From Planctomycetota bacterium (GTDB lineage Bacteria; Planctomycetota; Planctomycetia; Planctomycetales; Planctomycetaceae), in contig JAURQH010000031.1 in the NCBI GenBank assembly GCA_030836185.1, forward strand, positions 224,791 through 288,790: 64,000 nucleotides of DNA, in the 5' to 3' direction. The notes under the pieces are model-generated. The model was given only the letters and a program-made list of their open reading frames with translations. It was not told the origin of the DNA and made no database searches. How positions within the stretch are numbered: the first letter of the stretch is position 1; each line of letters starts with the position of its first letter. Positions 8,954 through 18,063 of this stretch are shown here, in pieces. Made by a program: the position numbers and the translations under genes.

Positions 8954-10378
8954 ATGGACTCTCGCAGCGTTATCCTGTTCTGTGTCTCTTGCAACGTGCA
9001 ACGCATTGTTGAATCCGATGGTGATGCATGCTCAGAATGTGGGGCGCAGCTCTCCGAATTAAAAAACTCCAGTACACTGGAAACAGTCTTGTTTTCAGCA
9101 GACGGATCACTCGACGAGACGCAAGAGCTCTCACCCGACAAAGTCCTCAAGCAACTCTTTCAGGAGCAGATCTCGGTCTATCAATTTGACTCGTTGCTTG
9201 GTGCCGGTGCGATGGGGAAGGTCTTTCTCGCGACTCACGAGCATCTGGATCGTAAATGTGCTGTCAAAATTCTGCCCCTAAAAGTGGTCAAGCAGGAGGA
9301 AGATTATGTGGCACGATTTCAGAATGAAGGACGGACGGCTGCTGCGTTAGTTCATCCTAATATCGTGACGACTCATGCGATTGGCGAGCATGAGGGGTTT
9401 CATTTTCTCGAAATGGAGTACATTCCCGGAAAAACATTACGACGACTGATCGAGGAAGAAGGCCAATTAACACCGCTTCGTGCCACCGCTTTAACGGCTC
9501 AAATTGCCGAGGGATTGGGGCACGCTCATGCCGTCGGAATTATTCACAGTGATCTGAAAGCGGAAAACGTCTTGCTGACATCTCAGGGGGTTCCCAAAAT
9601 TGTCGACTTCGGGCTCGCCAAGCAAGTCAAAACTCATGATGTGACGACGACAACACAATTGGTCGGTACGCCACACTATATGGCCCCGGAACTCTTTTCT
9701 GGTGTTGCTCCCAACAGACAAAGCGATGTGTATGCACTGGGGGTTTGTTACTTTGCGATGCTTACCGGAGAACTTCCTTATCAAGGTGAGACACTCACCG
9801 ATGTGAGGAAATCAATTCTCGATGATCCTCTGCCTTCACTGAGAAAAGCGGCGCCCGACATGAGTCTCGAAATGGGCGAGTGCCTTTCGTTACTGCTCTC
9901 CAAAGCCCCTTCGAATCGTCCGCGAGACGGTATTGAAGCGGCACAGTTGTTGCAAGCTGTGATGGGGGGAAGTCGAGATCTGGAGTCGCTCATTCAGGAA
10001 GCCTTTGGAGGAGCAAAAAACATCACCTGGACTCGTGATGGTCTCAAATACACAATTCGCTTAACACTTCCTGATGGACGTGGTCAAACATTATATCTGG
10101 AACCAAGTCATCATCGGTCAACCGACCGTTTGTTGTTGATTTATTCAACGTGCTGTCCCGCGGATGCCGAATTTTACGAACAGGTGTTGAGGATCAATGC
10201 CGAATTGTCACACGGATCGATTGCGGTTCGTGATATTGACGGGAAGCCATACTTTGTGATGGTCGATACTTATCCCCGAGCCACGGTGGATGCGGAAGAA
10301 ATTCGACGGACTGTGCTGGAACTGGGCTATCACGCCGATGATTTGGAAAAAGAATTGGACGGCAACGACCATCATTAG
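8954..10378 (+). CDS. Zinc-ribbon Ser/Thr protein kinase
   Basis: 474 residues from the ATG at 8954; the same frame stays open to a TTG at 8861, which would add 31 unremarkable residues, so the ATG is preferred. A four-Cys zinc ribbon (C10, C13, C26, C29) is followed by a Hanks-type kinase domain: Gly loop LGAGAMGKVF, VAIK-type Lys in CAVKILPL, catalytic loop HSDLKAEN with D200, and DFG at 218-220. The usual HRD Arg is replaced by Ser199, which hints at activation-loop-independent activity. The last 110 residues form a separate domain without a membrane anchor, so the kinase should be cytosolic. Cysteine ribbon plus kinase is a common planctomycete arrangement. Substrate unknown. Confidence 0.9.
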   Translation: MDSRSVILFCVSCNVQRIVESDGDACSECGAQLSELKNSSTLETVLFSADGSLDETQELSPDKVLKQLFQEQISVYQFDSLLGAGAMGKVFLATHEHLDRKCAVKILPLKVVKQEEDYVARFQNEGRTAAALVHPNIVTTHAIGEHEGFHFLEMEYIPGKTLRRLIEEEGQLTPLRATALTAQIAEGLGHAHAVGIIHSDLKAENVLLTSQGVPKIVDFGLAKQVKTHDVTTTTQLVGTPHYMAPELFSGVAPNRQSDVYALGVCYFAMLTGELPYQGETLTDVRKSILDDPLPSLRKAAPDMSLEMGECLSLLLSKAPSNRPRDGIEAAQLLQAVMGGSRDLESLIQEAFGGAKNITWTRDGLKYTIRLTLPDGRGQTLYLEPSHHRSTDRLLLIYSTCCPADAEFYEQVLRINAELSHGSIAVRDIDGKPYFVMVDTYPRATVDAEEIRRTVLELGYHADDLEKELDGNDHH

Positions 10379-10681
10379 TTTTCCAGCTTGGAAATTTTTG
10401 CGTGATTGTGGAATGAATGACCCCTCCCGGTCGGGAAAACCTTATGGTGTTGGGGTTGTGAGGATTATTCGGGATGCATTGCTTGACGCCATGAATGAAG
10501 CCCGGAAGGTCGAAAAAAACAGGATCGAACCACGAAGAACCTGCGGGTTACGACAGACTACAGAACCGACACAGAAGAAACTGAGGCTTGACCCCCTTTT
10601 GAGCCGACTGATAGAGTAAGAGTCCAAATTTGAACTGGTCCATCTTGAGTGGACTGAGAATTTACCTGGGAGAGACCCTCC
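10379..10681. other. Intergenic region, no gene seen
   Basis: Spacer between the kinase gene and the secreted protein gene. Short frames cross it but show no family features. A ribosome site (GGGAGAGACC) lies just before the downstream ATG. Confidence 0.6.
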
Positions 10682-11476
10682 ATGTCTAAGCGTGCCTGTT
10701 TACTAATGTTGGCTGTCGTTATCGGAGTGTTCGTATCGAATTCTCAACAAGCCTTCGCACAGAAATATGATTTCAATCAAGGATTCGATGTGATCGCTCC
10801 GGCGATTGCTTCGGGAGCCGAACTGAACAATCAAACGAACTTGTTTGTGATGGAAGTCCAATTCCGCCCTATGGGGTTGGTCACTGTTCCGATCACTGAT
10901 CCGAAAACCGGGAAAGTCTCTCGACAACTGGTTTGGTATCAGGTCTATCGAACTCGTAATGTGACTTTGGACTCTCCCGTCGATGACACCGATACGGCTC
11001 CCGTGAATCCCAAAGACCCGATTCCGCGTCCGTATTTGATCCCGGAGTTTTTTCTGATCGCTGATGCGAAAGATGCCGTTGAGGTGTATGCGGACCAAGT
11101 CATTCCAGAAGCCGTCTCTGCCATTGAACAACGGGAAAAAATCACCCTCAATAACTCGGTCGAGATTATTCAACGAATCCCGGAAGCGGTCACTGAAGGG
11201 GATGATCCTAAATGGATTTATGGAGTAGCAACGTGGGTCGGCATTGACCCTAACACCGACTATTTCAAGTTGTTTGCTGAAGGTTTCTCCAACGGCTACC
11301 AGATTGCCAAAGTGGAGGACGAATCTGTCGTTTTGCGAAAGACAATCGAATTGAAGTATTGGCGTCCCGGTGATGATTTTCAGCAGGGAGATGAAGAAAT
11401 TCGTCGAAACCCCGAGGATCCCAAACCAGGTTGGCTTTATCGGCCTTCGGGAATCGCTCCTCAACCGGCCAAATGA
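10682..11476 (+). CDS. Secreted protein of unknown function
   Basis: 264 residues. A clear signal peptide (Lys-Arg, hydrophobic LLMLAVVIGVFV, then QQAFAQ, likely cleaved after AFA) marks export. The mature part is soluble, rich in charged residues and beta-prone, with no motif I recognise. A good ribosome site (GGGAGAG) precedes the ATG by about 8 bases. It sits between a protein kinase gene and rpmA and seems to be its own unit. Many planctomycetes carry similar lone exported proteins; no function is proposed. Confidence 0.75.
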   Translation: MSKRACLLMLAVVIGVFVSNSQQAFAQKYDFNQGFDVIAPAIASGAELNNQTNLFVMEVQFRPMGLVTVPITDPKTGKVSRQLVWYQVYRTRNVTLDSPVDDTDTAPVNPKDPIPRPYLIPEFFLIADAKDAVEVYADQVIPEAVSAIEQREKITLNNSVEIIQRIPEAVTEGDDPKWIYGVATWVGIDPNTDYFKLFAEGFSNGYQIAKVEDESVVLRKTIELKYWRPGDDFQQGDEEIRRNPEDPKPGWLYRPSGIAPQPAK

Positions 11477-11682
11477 GTGATATTCGGCAATAGCCGATAG
11501 GTTCGAGTCGTGAGAACAGACTGTAGTCCTTTCGCCCGCATGCTCTGGAAAAGAAATCTGATTTCAGGGCAAATAGTAAGGCGTGAATGGCTTGCCGCTT
11601 TCGGGGAAATTGCCTAAACTGCTCGATCTGGATACGATATCCACACAAGAAACAACTAAAAGACAGCATAAGGTCGAGTACG

Positions 11683-11931
11683 ATGGCACATAAGAAGGGA
11701 CAAGGTTCCAGTCGAAACGGTCGCGATTCCAACGCTCAGCGTCGTGGAATCAAGAAATTCGGCGGAGAATCCGTCATCTCTGGAAACATCATTGCCCGTC
11801 AATGTGGAACCAAATGGCATCCCGGCAAGAATGTGGGCATGGGGAAAGATTACACGATCTTCGCCGTTGCTGATGGAAAAGTCTTTTTCGACCAAAATGG
11901 TCGTCGCATCAATGTGGTTATCGACGAATAA
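11683..11931 (+). CDS. rpmA: 50S ribosomal protein L27
   Basis: 82 residues and full length. The N-terminus [16 protein letters not shown] is the family hallmark that reaches towards the peptidyl-transferase centre, and [30 protein letters not shown] and DGKVFF follow in the expected order. The ATG at 11683 is chosen because it gives the canonical N-terminus; AAGGTCGAG upstream can serve as ribosome site. In most bacteria rpmA follows rplU (L21); here no rplU lies upstream and the gene ends in its own terminator, so it appears to be a single-gene unit. Confidence 0.98.
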   Translation: MAHKKGQGSSRNGRDSNAQRRGIKKFGGESVISGNIIARQCGTKWHPGKNVGMGKDYTIFAVADGKVFFDQNGRRINVVIDE

Positions 11932-11960
11932 ATCGTCCTCACGTTGCTTTCAAACAAACA

Positions 11961-11993
11961 AAAGACGAGTCGGTTCTCCGGCTCGTCTTTTTT
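11961..11993 (+). terminator. Rho-independent terminator of rpmA
   Basis: Inverted repeat AAAGACGAG...CTCGTCTTT enclosing a short CGG/CCG inner stem, followed by a T run on the plus strand, 30 bases after the rpmA stop. The A run on the left arm could let it work for the opposite strand as well. Confidence 0.85.
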
Positions 11994-12064
11994 CGTGCGC
12001 TGTTCCATCATGAGTGCCAAGCATTGTTGATCAGCTTACAGTCTATCGCTGACCAAAATATGAT

Positions 12065-13243
12065 TCACCGGCGGGAGGTGGCGAGTGTTTGCTGCAAGAA
12101 CGGTTCGACCAGGGCTCCCAGCTTGTCGAGTTCGATCAGGAACGAGTCGTGGCCATACGGGCTGCTGAGTTCCGAAAATGTGACATGCTTTTGTTGCGAC
12201 AGTAACGCAGAGACAATCTCTTTGCTTTGAGTCGTCGTGAACAGCCAATCGGTGTCGTAGGAGACGATCAAAAATCGGGCGTCTGTCTTCGAGAGAGCCG
12301 CCGACAGGTCTCCGGGATTAGGGGCAAGTTCGAAGTAGTCCATCGCCTTCGTGAGATACAGATAGCTGTTCGCATCGAATCTTTCGACGAAGCGTTTTCC
12401 TTGATAGTGTAGATAGCTCTCAATTTGGAATTCGGTTTCGGCATGCAGTTCGTGAGATAACGAATCATTATCCTGCAATCTCCGTCCGAATTTCAATTCG
12501 ATGGAGTCTTCCGACAGGTACGTGATGTGGGCGACCATTCGTGCCAAAGCAAGACCAAAGCGCGGGCCTTCTCCTTCATCGTAGAATTGACCTTCTTTGA
12601 AGTTGGGGTCGGCGTAAATTGCTCGGCGACCGACGGCATTGAACGCGATCCCTTGTGCTGATAGACGAGCCGCGGATGCCAGCACGATCGCGGCACTCAA
12701 TTGATCAGGATGCTTGGCCGCCCACTGCAAAACCTGCATTCCGCCCAGAGAACCACCAACGACTCCCAGTAATCGCTCGATGCCGAGATGTCTTACCAGT
12801 TCTGAATGGACGTTAACGATGTCTTCGACGGTCACAAAGGGAAATTCAATTCCGTATGGCGTTCCCGTGTCAGGATTGATGCTTGCTGGCCCGGTTGTTC
12901 CCTGGCAGCCGCCCAGAACATTGGCACAAATCACGAAGTACCGGTTGGTGTCCAGTGTTTTTCCGGGACCGATGCAACCATCCCACCAACCCGATTTGCG
13001 ACGTTTTTCCATTCGTCCGGCCGCGTGCATGTCTCCCGTTAAGGCGTGACAGATGTAGATGGCATTATCTTTTTCGGGGGAAAGTTCTCCATAAGTTTGA
13101 TACGCAACGGTAATCGGACCGAGTGTGGTCCCTTCACGCAGTGTCAACGGATTCGGCGGAGCAAACAATTCCGCGAATTGAGTTTCCACCAAACCGACGG
13201 AGTCGATATCGGAAGAAGATGTTGTCTCCGTTTCTGCGCTCAT
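12065..13243 (-). CDS. metX: Homoserine O-acyltransferase (MetX)
   Basis: 392 residues from the ATG at 13243; a TTG 36 bases upstream in the same frame is less likely. Alpha/beta-hydrolase enzyme that moves an acetyl (or succinyl) group to the hydroxyl of homoserine, the first committed step of methionine synthesis. Visible: CHALTGDMHAAG oxyanion region, the signature GPGKTLDT, nucleophile elbow GGSLGGMQ with S165, an Asp in SYDTDWLF, and the C-terminal HDSFL holding the catalytic His. Whether acetyl- or succinyl-CoA is used cannot be read safely. No metY, metZ or metW is adjacent. Only 51 bases separate it from the upstream peptidase gene on the same strand, so co-transcription is likely and leaves no room for a SAM riboswitch. 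Confidence 0.93.
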   Translation of the reverse strand: MSAETETTSSSDIDSVGLVETQFAELFAPPNPLTLREGTTLGPITVAYQTYGELSPEKDNAIYICHALTGDMHAAGRMEKRRKSGWWDGCIGPGKTLDTNRYFVICANVLGGCQGTTGPASINPDTGTPYGIEFPFVTVEDIVNVHSELVRHLGIERLLGVVGGSLGGMQVLQWAAKHPDQLSAAIVLASAARLSAQGIAFNAVGRRAIYADPNFKEGQFYDEGEGPRFGLALARMVAHITYLSEDSIELKFGRRLQDNDSLSHELHAETEFQIESYLHYQGKRFVERFDANSYLYLTKAMDYFELAPNPGDLSAALSKTDARFLIVSYDTDWLFTTTQSKEIVSALLSQQKHVTFSELSSPYGHDSFLIELDKLGALVEPFLQQTLATSRR

Positions 13244-13294
13244 GAGGGTTGATTTCTTCGAAAAAATGCCAGTTTTCAATCTCTCGTCAGCGTC

Positions 13295-15100
13295 TCACAA
13301 GTTGTCGGAGAGTTCAAGGAATCGGTTCAATCGCGTTTCTACGATTTGCAACGATTTTCGCCAGAACTCCGGGCCTCGTAAATCACGATCAAAGGTGTTC
13401 TGGACAGCATCTTCTGCACTGCAACAGCCGGTGTTGATCAACAATTGTTTGTAACGTGCGGGGAATTCGTCGCCATATTCATCTGCCAAAGCATACACTC
13501 CTAACGAGAGTAGATAGCCAAAGGTGTAAGGGAAATTATAGAACGGCACGCCGGTGATGTAGAAATGAAGTTTGGAAATCCAGAATCCGGGATACCATCC
13601 ATCGTCTTGCAACGCACCTTGATAGGCTGACTTTTGGGCGTCTAACATTAACTCCGAGAGTCTGTTTGCAGAAAGTTCTCCTTTTGCCCGTTCTTGATGG
13701 AAAGCATCCTCGAACAGGAAGCGACAGTGAATATTCATGAGAAATCCGACGGCATCCCCCAGCATTCCTTCCAGAATCGCGAGTTGCGTTTGATCGTCGG
13801 CCGTTTTCAGTCGGTGTTCTCCCAGCACAGCTTCCGCAAAGGTGGAGGCGGTTTCAGCAAGGTTCATGGGATAATCCTGCTGCAGCAGCGGCTCATCTTT
13901 GAGTACCCAGGAATGATAAGCGTGCCCCAATTCGTGAGCCAGTGTCGACATGCTGTCGGCAGTGTCGTTGTACGTCATAAAGATGCGGGACTCTTTCAGT
14001 AAATCGAATCCGGTGCAAAACCCTCCCTGGCGTTTCCCGGCTCGCGACTCGGCTTCGATCCATTGTTTGTCATAAGACATCCGGGCGAACTCACCGAGAT
14101 CGGGACTGAACTGGTCAAATGCCTCCGAGATCAAGTTGCAGGCGGTATCGTATTTAATGACAGGATCAACTTGCCCCAGATACTTTTGCGGCAGTGGAGC
14201 TTGCAGGTCGTACCAAGCCAGCTTGTCCTGCCCCAGCAGTTTGGCTTTCCGGTCGAGATATTTCTTCAATATTGGTTGGAACGCCGAAATTTCGTTCCAC
14301 ATCGCGTCGAGTGTCTCTCGCTGCATCCGATTGCGTGCCAACGGCATCTCCAGATGATCCTTGAGACCGGCCCGTTTGTAGATCGTCAGTCGAGTTCCCG
14401 AGAGATGGTTGAGGGCATCGGCACAAGTGTCGGCGATGGTGTCCCAAGATTTGGAGGCTGCGAAGAACTTGTTCTCCCGGACTGAACGCAAGGGATCGTC
14501 AAACTGCACCTGACCGGGTGATTTCTCAACCAGCTCGCCTTTCTCCATCAAAGTCACTCGCAGATCTCCCGAAAGTCGATCATAGAGCCTTCCCCATGCG
14601 GAAAAACCATCGACGGAAAGTTCCGATGCCAGCAACTCCTGTTCACGCGGCAAACGGAGATCGGCCATCTGTTTTTGTTCGGTGAGAAAGAAAGAGAGTT
14701 CTTGCAGTCGTTCATCATGTGCCAGAAACGCTTCAAATGTCTCCTGACTACATGGCTGGAGTGCAAATTCAATCGCCGAGCTAATTTTTTCTGCTTGAGG
14801 ACTCAAAGCGGCCAATTTAGCCTCCAGAGTTCGATACTCGGTGTTTCCGGCGTCAGCAGCCGCATGGCAGCCGGCCAACGAACTGAGTTCCCAGTATTGA
14901 CCACGGACTTCCGCCCAACGGGTCAGAAAGTCGGCCCAGATTTTCACACTCTCGGCTTCCTGTGCGATTGCCGGTAGCGAATCTGACTCAGTCGATAATG
15001 ATTCCAGCTTTGTCAGAAACTGGTCCCAAACCGCTTGGAATTCGGCAGTTTGGGGGTTTGGGTAGAGCGAGTCGAGGTCCCAGATTTGCGAATATGTCAT
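13295..15100 (-). CDS. M3-family oligoendopeptidase (PepF-like)
   Basis: 601 residues, normal for the M3B subfamily. The zinc site HELGHAYH starts at H389, with a third-ligand Glu expected in NLAETASTFAE about 25 residues later. The N-terminal helical domain is typical of oligoendopeptidase F, which cuts short peptides in the cytoplasm. No signal peptide. It lies directly upstream of metX on the same strand; nothing suggests a shared pathway. The ATG at 15100 is the natural start. Confidence 0.93.
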   Translation of the reverse strand: MTYSQIWDLDSLYPNPQTAEFQAVWDQFLTKLESLSTESDSLPAIAQEAESVKIWADFLTRWAEVRGQYWELSSLAGCHAAADAGNTEYRTLEAKLAALSPQAEKISSAIEFALQPCSQETFEAFLAHDERLQELSFFLTEQKQMADLRLPREQELLASELSVDGFSAWGRLYDRLSGDLRVTLMEKGELVEKSPGQVQFDDPLRSVRENKFFAASKSWDTIADTCADALNHLSGTRLTIYKRAGLKDHLEMPLARNRMQRETLDAMWNEISAFQPILKKYLDRKAKLLGQDKLAWYDLQAPLPQKYLGQVDPVIKYDTACNLISEAFDQFSPDLGEFARMSYDKQWIEAESRAGKRQGGFCTGFDLLKESRIFMTYNDTADSMSTLAHELGHAYHSWVLKDEPLLQQDYPMNLAETASTFAEAVLGEHRLKTADDQTQLAILEGMLGDAVGFLMNIHCRFLFEDAFHQERAKGELSANRLSELMLDAQKSAYQGALQDDGWYPGFWISKLHFYITGVPFYNFPYTFGYLLSLGVYALADEYGDEFPARYKQLLINTGCCSAEDAVQNTFDRDLRGPEFWRKSLQIVETRLNRFLELSDNL

Positions 15101-15480
15101 GGCTAATCCTGATCGAAGTCACGTCGGTGTAGTTGGTCGTGAAAATGTCTCGTCTACAGATACGTGAAATTGGGTAAGAAATCCAGTTGTTGGGAAAAGT
15201 GGGATATCAGATTTTGCGCAGTTGAAAAACGAGTATTCGCTTGCAAGTCATTGCCAAAACTCCTTATTTCACCTGATGTTGCCCAAAGCGATCAGGTTCG
15301 CACGAGATTGCAGATGCGAGCAAACAATGCTTGACATCAGAGACTTCAGAAATCATGATCAGGTACTGGGGTGATAGGGATATTGTATTCCTGAAATTCG
15401 TTTTTGTACGGGCCACGTGAATCACGCAACGTCACATCAACGAGACAGTTTCGAATCAATTGAATCAAAGTGAGATACAT
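15101..15480. other. Divergent intergenic region
   Basis: Separates the minus-strand peptidase gene from the plus-strand STAS gene and must hold both promoters. I see no confident promoter boxes, repeats or small gene. AGTGAG at 15467-15472 is the ribosome site for the STAS gene. Confidence 0.5.
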
Positions 15481-15840
15481 ATGTCAGCAGGTAGTACACG
15501 ACGAGTCGAAGTCGAAGAAGTGGGCGATGTTTCTGTCGCTCGTTTTGTCGATAAAAAAATCCTCGACGAAACCAACATTCAGATCATCGGAAACCAGTTG
15601 GTTGCTTTGGTCGATGAAGACGGTCGCAAGAAAATCGTTCTCGATTTCTCGAACGTTGAGTATCTTTCTTCAGCCGCATTGAGCAAGTTGCTCATTCTGG
15701 AGAAGAAGTCCAAAGCGGCTGGTGCCAAACTTCGTTTTTGTGGAATTCGCCCAGATATCTTACAGATTTTCACACTGACAAAATTGAACAAACTTTTTGA
15801 TATCTACGATTCTGAAGATCAGGCCCTCGAGGGCCTATGA
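15481..15840 (+). CDS. STAS-domain anti-sigma-factor antagonist
   Basis: 119 residues, a single STAS domain like SpoIIAA/RsbV. The switch region VLDFSNVEYLSSAALSKLL carries the Ser pair where such proteins are phosphorylated by their partner kinase. The ATG at 15481 follows AGTGAG by a normal spacing; an upstream in-frame TTG is less likely. The RsbW-like gene starts 77 bases after the stop, so the two probably act together in partner switching. No sigma factor gene or PP2C phosphatase is present in the window. Confidence 0.88.
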   Translation: MSAGSTRRVEVEEVGDVSVARFVDKKILDETNIQIIGNQLVALVDEDGRKKIVLDFSNVEYLSSAALSKLLILEKKSKAAGAKLRFCGIRPDILQIFTLTKLNKLFDIYDSEDQALEGL

Positions 15841-15917
15841 TCGTGATTCGGTTTTTTCCTCTCATCCGAATCCGGCCCTTCATACTTTGTTGATCTCCTC
15901 ATCGGTTGTTTCATTGC

Positions 15918-16346
15918 ATGTCCGATCAAGATTTTGAAATCTCGTTTCCCAGCGATACTGTCAAAGGACAAGAGGTCCAGGAACGGATTATCAATGCTAT
16001 GGATGCGAATGGCTTTTCGGACAAAGATGTATTCGGAATGCGACTCGCCTTGGAAGAAGCGCTGGTGAACGCGATCAAGCATGGTAACGGCATGGATCCC
16101 AACAAAGAGGTCCACGTCACTTGTCAGGTCGATGACATCCAAACACGAATCACAATCCGGGATGAGGGGACGGGTTTCAATCCGAGTGATGTTCCCGACC
16201 CGACGGACGAAGATAATCTCGAAAAGCCGGGAGGCCGAGGCATCATGCTGATGAAGGCCTTCATGACAGAGGTCAGTTACAGTGAGGATGGCAACGAAGT
16301 ACTACTGGTCAAAGAGCGGGAAGTTGAGACCGCGGAAGAAGGATGA
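15918..16346 (+). CDS. RsbW-like ATP-binding anti-sigma regulator
   Basis: 142 residues of the GHKL (HATPase_c_2) fold used by the serine kinases SpoIIAB and RsbW. The N box LALEEALVNAIKHGN is well preserved, as are the G1 box DEGTGF and the glycine-rich GGRGIMLM. Such proteins bind ATP, phosphorylate the STAS partner and sequester a sigma factor. The ATG at 15918 is preferred over an in-frame TTG four codons upstream. Partner: the STAS gene directly upstream. Confidence 0.88.
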   Translation: MSDQDFEISFPSDTVKGQEVQERIINAMDANGFSDKDVFGMRLALEEALVNAIKHGNGMDPNKEVHVTCQVDDIQTRITIRDEGTGFNPSDVPDPTDEDNLEKPGGRGIMLMKAFMTEVSYSEDGNEVLLVKEREVETAEEG

Positions 16347-16495
16347 ATCTGGCTTCAAGTCGCGAACCATTCGCCTTATTCTGGCGTCTGTCGAGTGACG
16401 TGTGGAAAACCGCATTTATTTGGTGGATGAGACTTGTCAATTCTGCCGAAATTTTCTATTTTTGTAGCCCTGTGCCACAAATGTGTGACAAACAT

Positions 16496-16568
16496 TCCCC
16501 GATAGCTCAATTGGTAGAGCGAGCGGCTGTTAACCGCTAGGTCGTAGGTTCGAGTCCTACTCGGGGAG
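16496..16568 (+). tRNA. tRNA-Asn (anticodon GTT)
   Basis: Complete cloverleaf of 73 bases: acceptor TCCCCGA pairs with TCGGGGA, anticodon stem AGCGG/CCGCT holds loop CTGTTAA with anticodon GTT, and the T arm contains GGTTCGAGTCC. CCA is not encoded. RHS-gene debris lies about 300 bases downstream. Confidence 0.97.
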
Positions 16569-16871
16569 CTCGTTTCTTTTCTGCGGAAAGAAACCACCGA
16601 CCAGTTAACGCCCGGCGTCGAGAGATCGGCTGCCGGGCGTTTCGCGTTCTTGGCCAGTTCTGGCAAGGGTTTGCGACGATCCCGCTGGCGGCGTCGCGCT
16701 CTCTGTTTCGAGAGAGAACTTTTGGGGTCCGAAAGGGACCTTCAAGGTACCTTCCGCACCCCGAAATCTCTCGCCCAAACTCTCTGAGTCTCTGATTAAC
16801 AGACCCCTCAAAGTTAACAGGCCGGTCCCTTTCGGACCCCGGTTTCGTCAATTCGAACTCGCGCCGGGTAG

Positions 16872-16981
16872 GTTAACAGATAGAGGCCCCGCGTCGTCGT
16901 AAGCGGAAGTGGTCACGCGGTTTAGTGGGTCTTCGAGAGTCAGCTCGCGTCCCGCCGCGTCGAACGTGAAGGTGGCCTTCA
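16872..16981 (-). pseudogene. RHS/YD-repeat gene fragment (minus strand)
   Basis: Read on the minus strand this piece gives KATFTFDAAGRELTLED and then NRVTTSAYDDAG, which matches the YD-repeat pattern of RHS/teneurin-like proteins (FxYDaaGrxxxxxDpxGrvTxxxYD). It has no start and no surrounding frame, so it is a relic. It stops close to a second fragment on the opposite strand. Confidence 0.6.
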
Positions 16982-16987
16982 ACGACC

Positions 16988-17083
16988 TATGTCGCCACGT
17001 CCGATGTCTGGAACCGTCTCGTCAAACTGACTGACGGCAGCGACACCATTGCCGAGTTCGAATATGACCCGCTGAAACACCGT
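16988..17083 (+). pseudogene. RHS/YD-repeat gene fragment (plus strand)
   Basis: The plus-strand frame gives VWNRLVKLTDGSDTIAEFEY followed by DPLKHR, close to the conserved RHS segment 'YDAWNRLVxVTDGSGTxVxxYEYDgLgRR'. It is headless and is followed by non-RHS sequence, so it is a remnant, not a gene. Together with the minus-strand piece it suggests a decayed or rearranged RHS locus next to tRNA-Asn. The flanking stretch 16570-16870 is GC-richer, has several GTTAACAG motifs and inverted GGTCCGAAAGGGACC-like elements, and holds no gene I can support. Confidence 0.6.
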
Positions 17084-17246
17084 ACGATTCCCATGAAATG
17101 CCAAATTTTCTGCACAGTTCGATCATGCTTGGATTATTGGCTGTTATCTTCGTATCGAGTTGCGTTGTTTGGTTTGATCCCTAGTCGAGGAAGATGAAGT
17201 TACTCAAAATGAACATTGACAAGTCTGCGTCATCCCGCCAGACTTA

Positions 17247-17262
17247 ATTCCTTAAGGGGAAT
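17247..17262. promoter_or_regulatory. Possible IclR operator
   Basis: ATTCC and GGAAT half-sites face each other around a CTTAAG-like centre, 25 bases before the iclR start. IclR regulators usually bind imperfect palindromes of this size near their own promoter. The assignment is only by position and symmetry. Confidence 0.3.
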
Positions 17263-17286
17263 GCGTTCTTTATATGGAATTTCAGG

Positions 17287-18063
17287 ATGGCGAGTGTATC
17301 AGAACCAAAAGCGGTGTTGGCACCCGCACTTGAACGTGGCATGAGAATCCTCGAATACTTGTCTGCACAGCGTCAGGGCGCAACTCTCGCCGAAATCAGT
17401 GCCGAACTCGAAGCCCCCAAAAACTCGACATTGCGTCTTCTTCAAACACTCGTTGACTGCGAATACGTGATCCGTGAGGAGTCGCCTCCTCATTATATGC
17501 TGACCGAAAAGCTTCTCCGCATCAGTCATCCACATGTTCGAGAAGTGAGCTTGGTCGAATGTTCTTTGCATGCGATGCGCGAGCTCAGAAATCTTGTCGG
17601 AAGAACGGTCCAGTTGGGCATTCCCACGGGTGACGAAGGTGTCATCATCGAGAAACTGGAGAGCAAATCGGCGATCCGCATCGGTGTGGAGATTGGGCTG
17701 CGTTTTCGTTTACACAATAATGCTCCTGGTAAAATATTTCTGGCCTATCGCCCAGACGCGGAACGTCAGGCGACCATCAAGCGACTCAAGCTGGATCGGT
17801 TCACCAACCGTACAATCACGAAGCGGTCTGATTTGAAAAAGGAATGCGAGCAAATTGTACGCCGGGGATACAGTACCGATTGGGGAGAAGCGGACGAAGG
17901 GATCAATTGCCTTGCCGCCCCTATTCGTGATCAATCGGGATTATTAATCGCCGCCATCTGGGTTTCAGATATTGCCGGCCAGATGCCTGAAGAGAGATTT
18001 CCAGAACTCGGAAAAGAAGTCGTCAACGCGGCTCAGGAAATCGAAAGGAGAATTAAACGATGA
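17287..18063 (+). CDS. IclR-family transcriptional regulator
   Basis: 258 residues. The N-terminal winged helix (ALERGMRILEYL, then LAEISAELEAPKNSTLRLLQ) and the C-terminal effector-binding domain (VGRTVQLGIPTGDEGVIIEKL, LHNNAPGKIFLA, RRGYSTDWGEADEGINCLAAPI) follow the family pattern. IclR proteins mostly control catabolic operons in response to a small metabolite. Its stop overlaps the start of the next gene by four bases (ATGA), so it is translated with the cytochrome-like and DUF1501 genes it probably regulates. ATG at 17287 after TTTCAGG. Confidence 0.92.
   Translation: MASVSEPKAVLAPALERGMRILEYLSAQRQGATLAEISAELEAPKNSTLRLLQTLVDCEYVIREESPPHYMLTEKLLRISHPHVREVSLVECSLHAMRELRNLVGRTVQLGIPTGDEGVIIEKLESKSAIRIGVEIGLRFRLHNNAPGKIFLAYRPDAERQATIKRLKLDRFTNRTITKRSDLKKECEQIVRRGYSTDWGEADEGINCLAAPIRDQSGLLIAAIWVSDIAGQMPEERFPELGKEVVNAAQEIERRIKR

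Noticed and set aside
10703..11464. Long open frame (253 codons) opposite the secreted protein gene
   Set aside because: It mirrors the plus-strand gene, has no ribosome site or domain pattern, and the plus-strand frame has a signal peptide and a good ribosome site.
13244..13294. SAM riboswitch in front of metX
   Set aside because: Only about 50 bases separate metX from the peptidase gene, too little for a SAM riboswitch aptamer.
17215..17250. TTGACA box as -35 of the iclR promoter
   Set aside because: The box is clear but no matching -10 lies at the right spacing.
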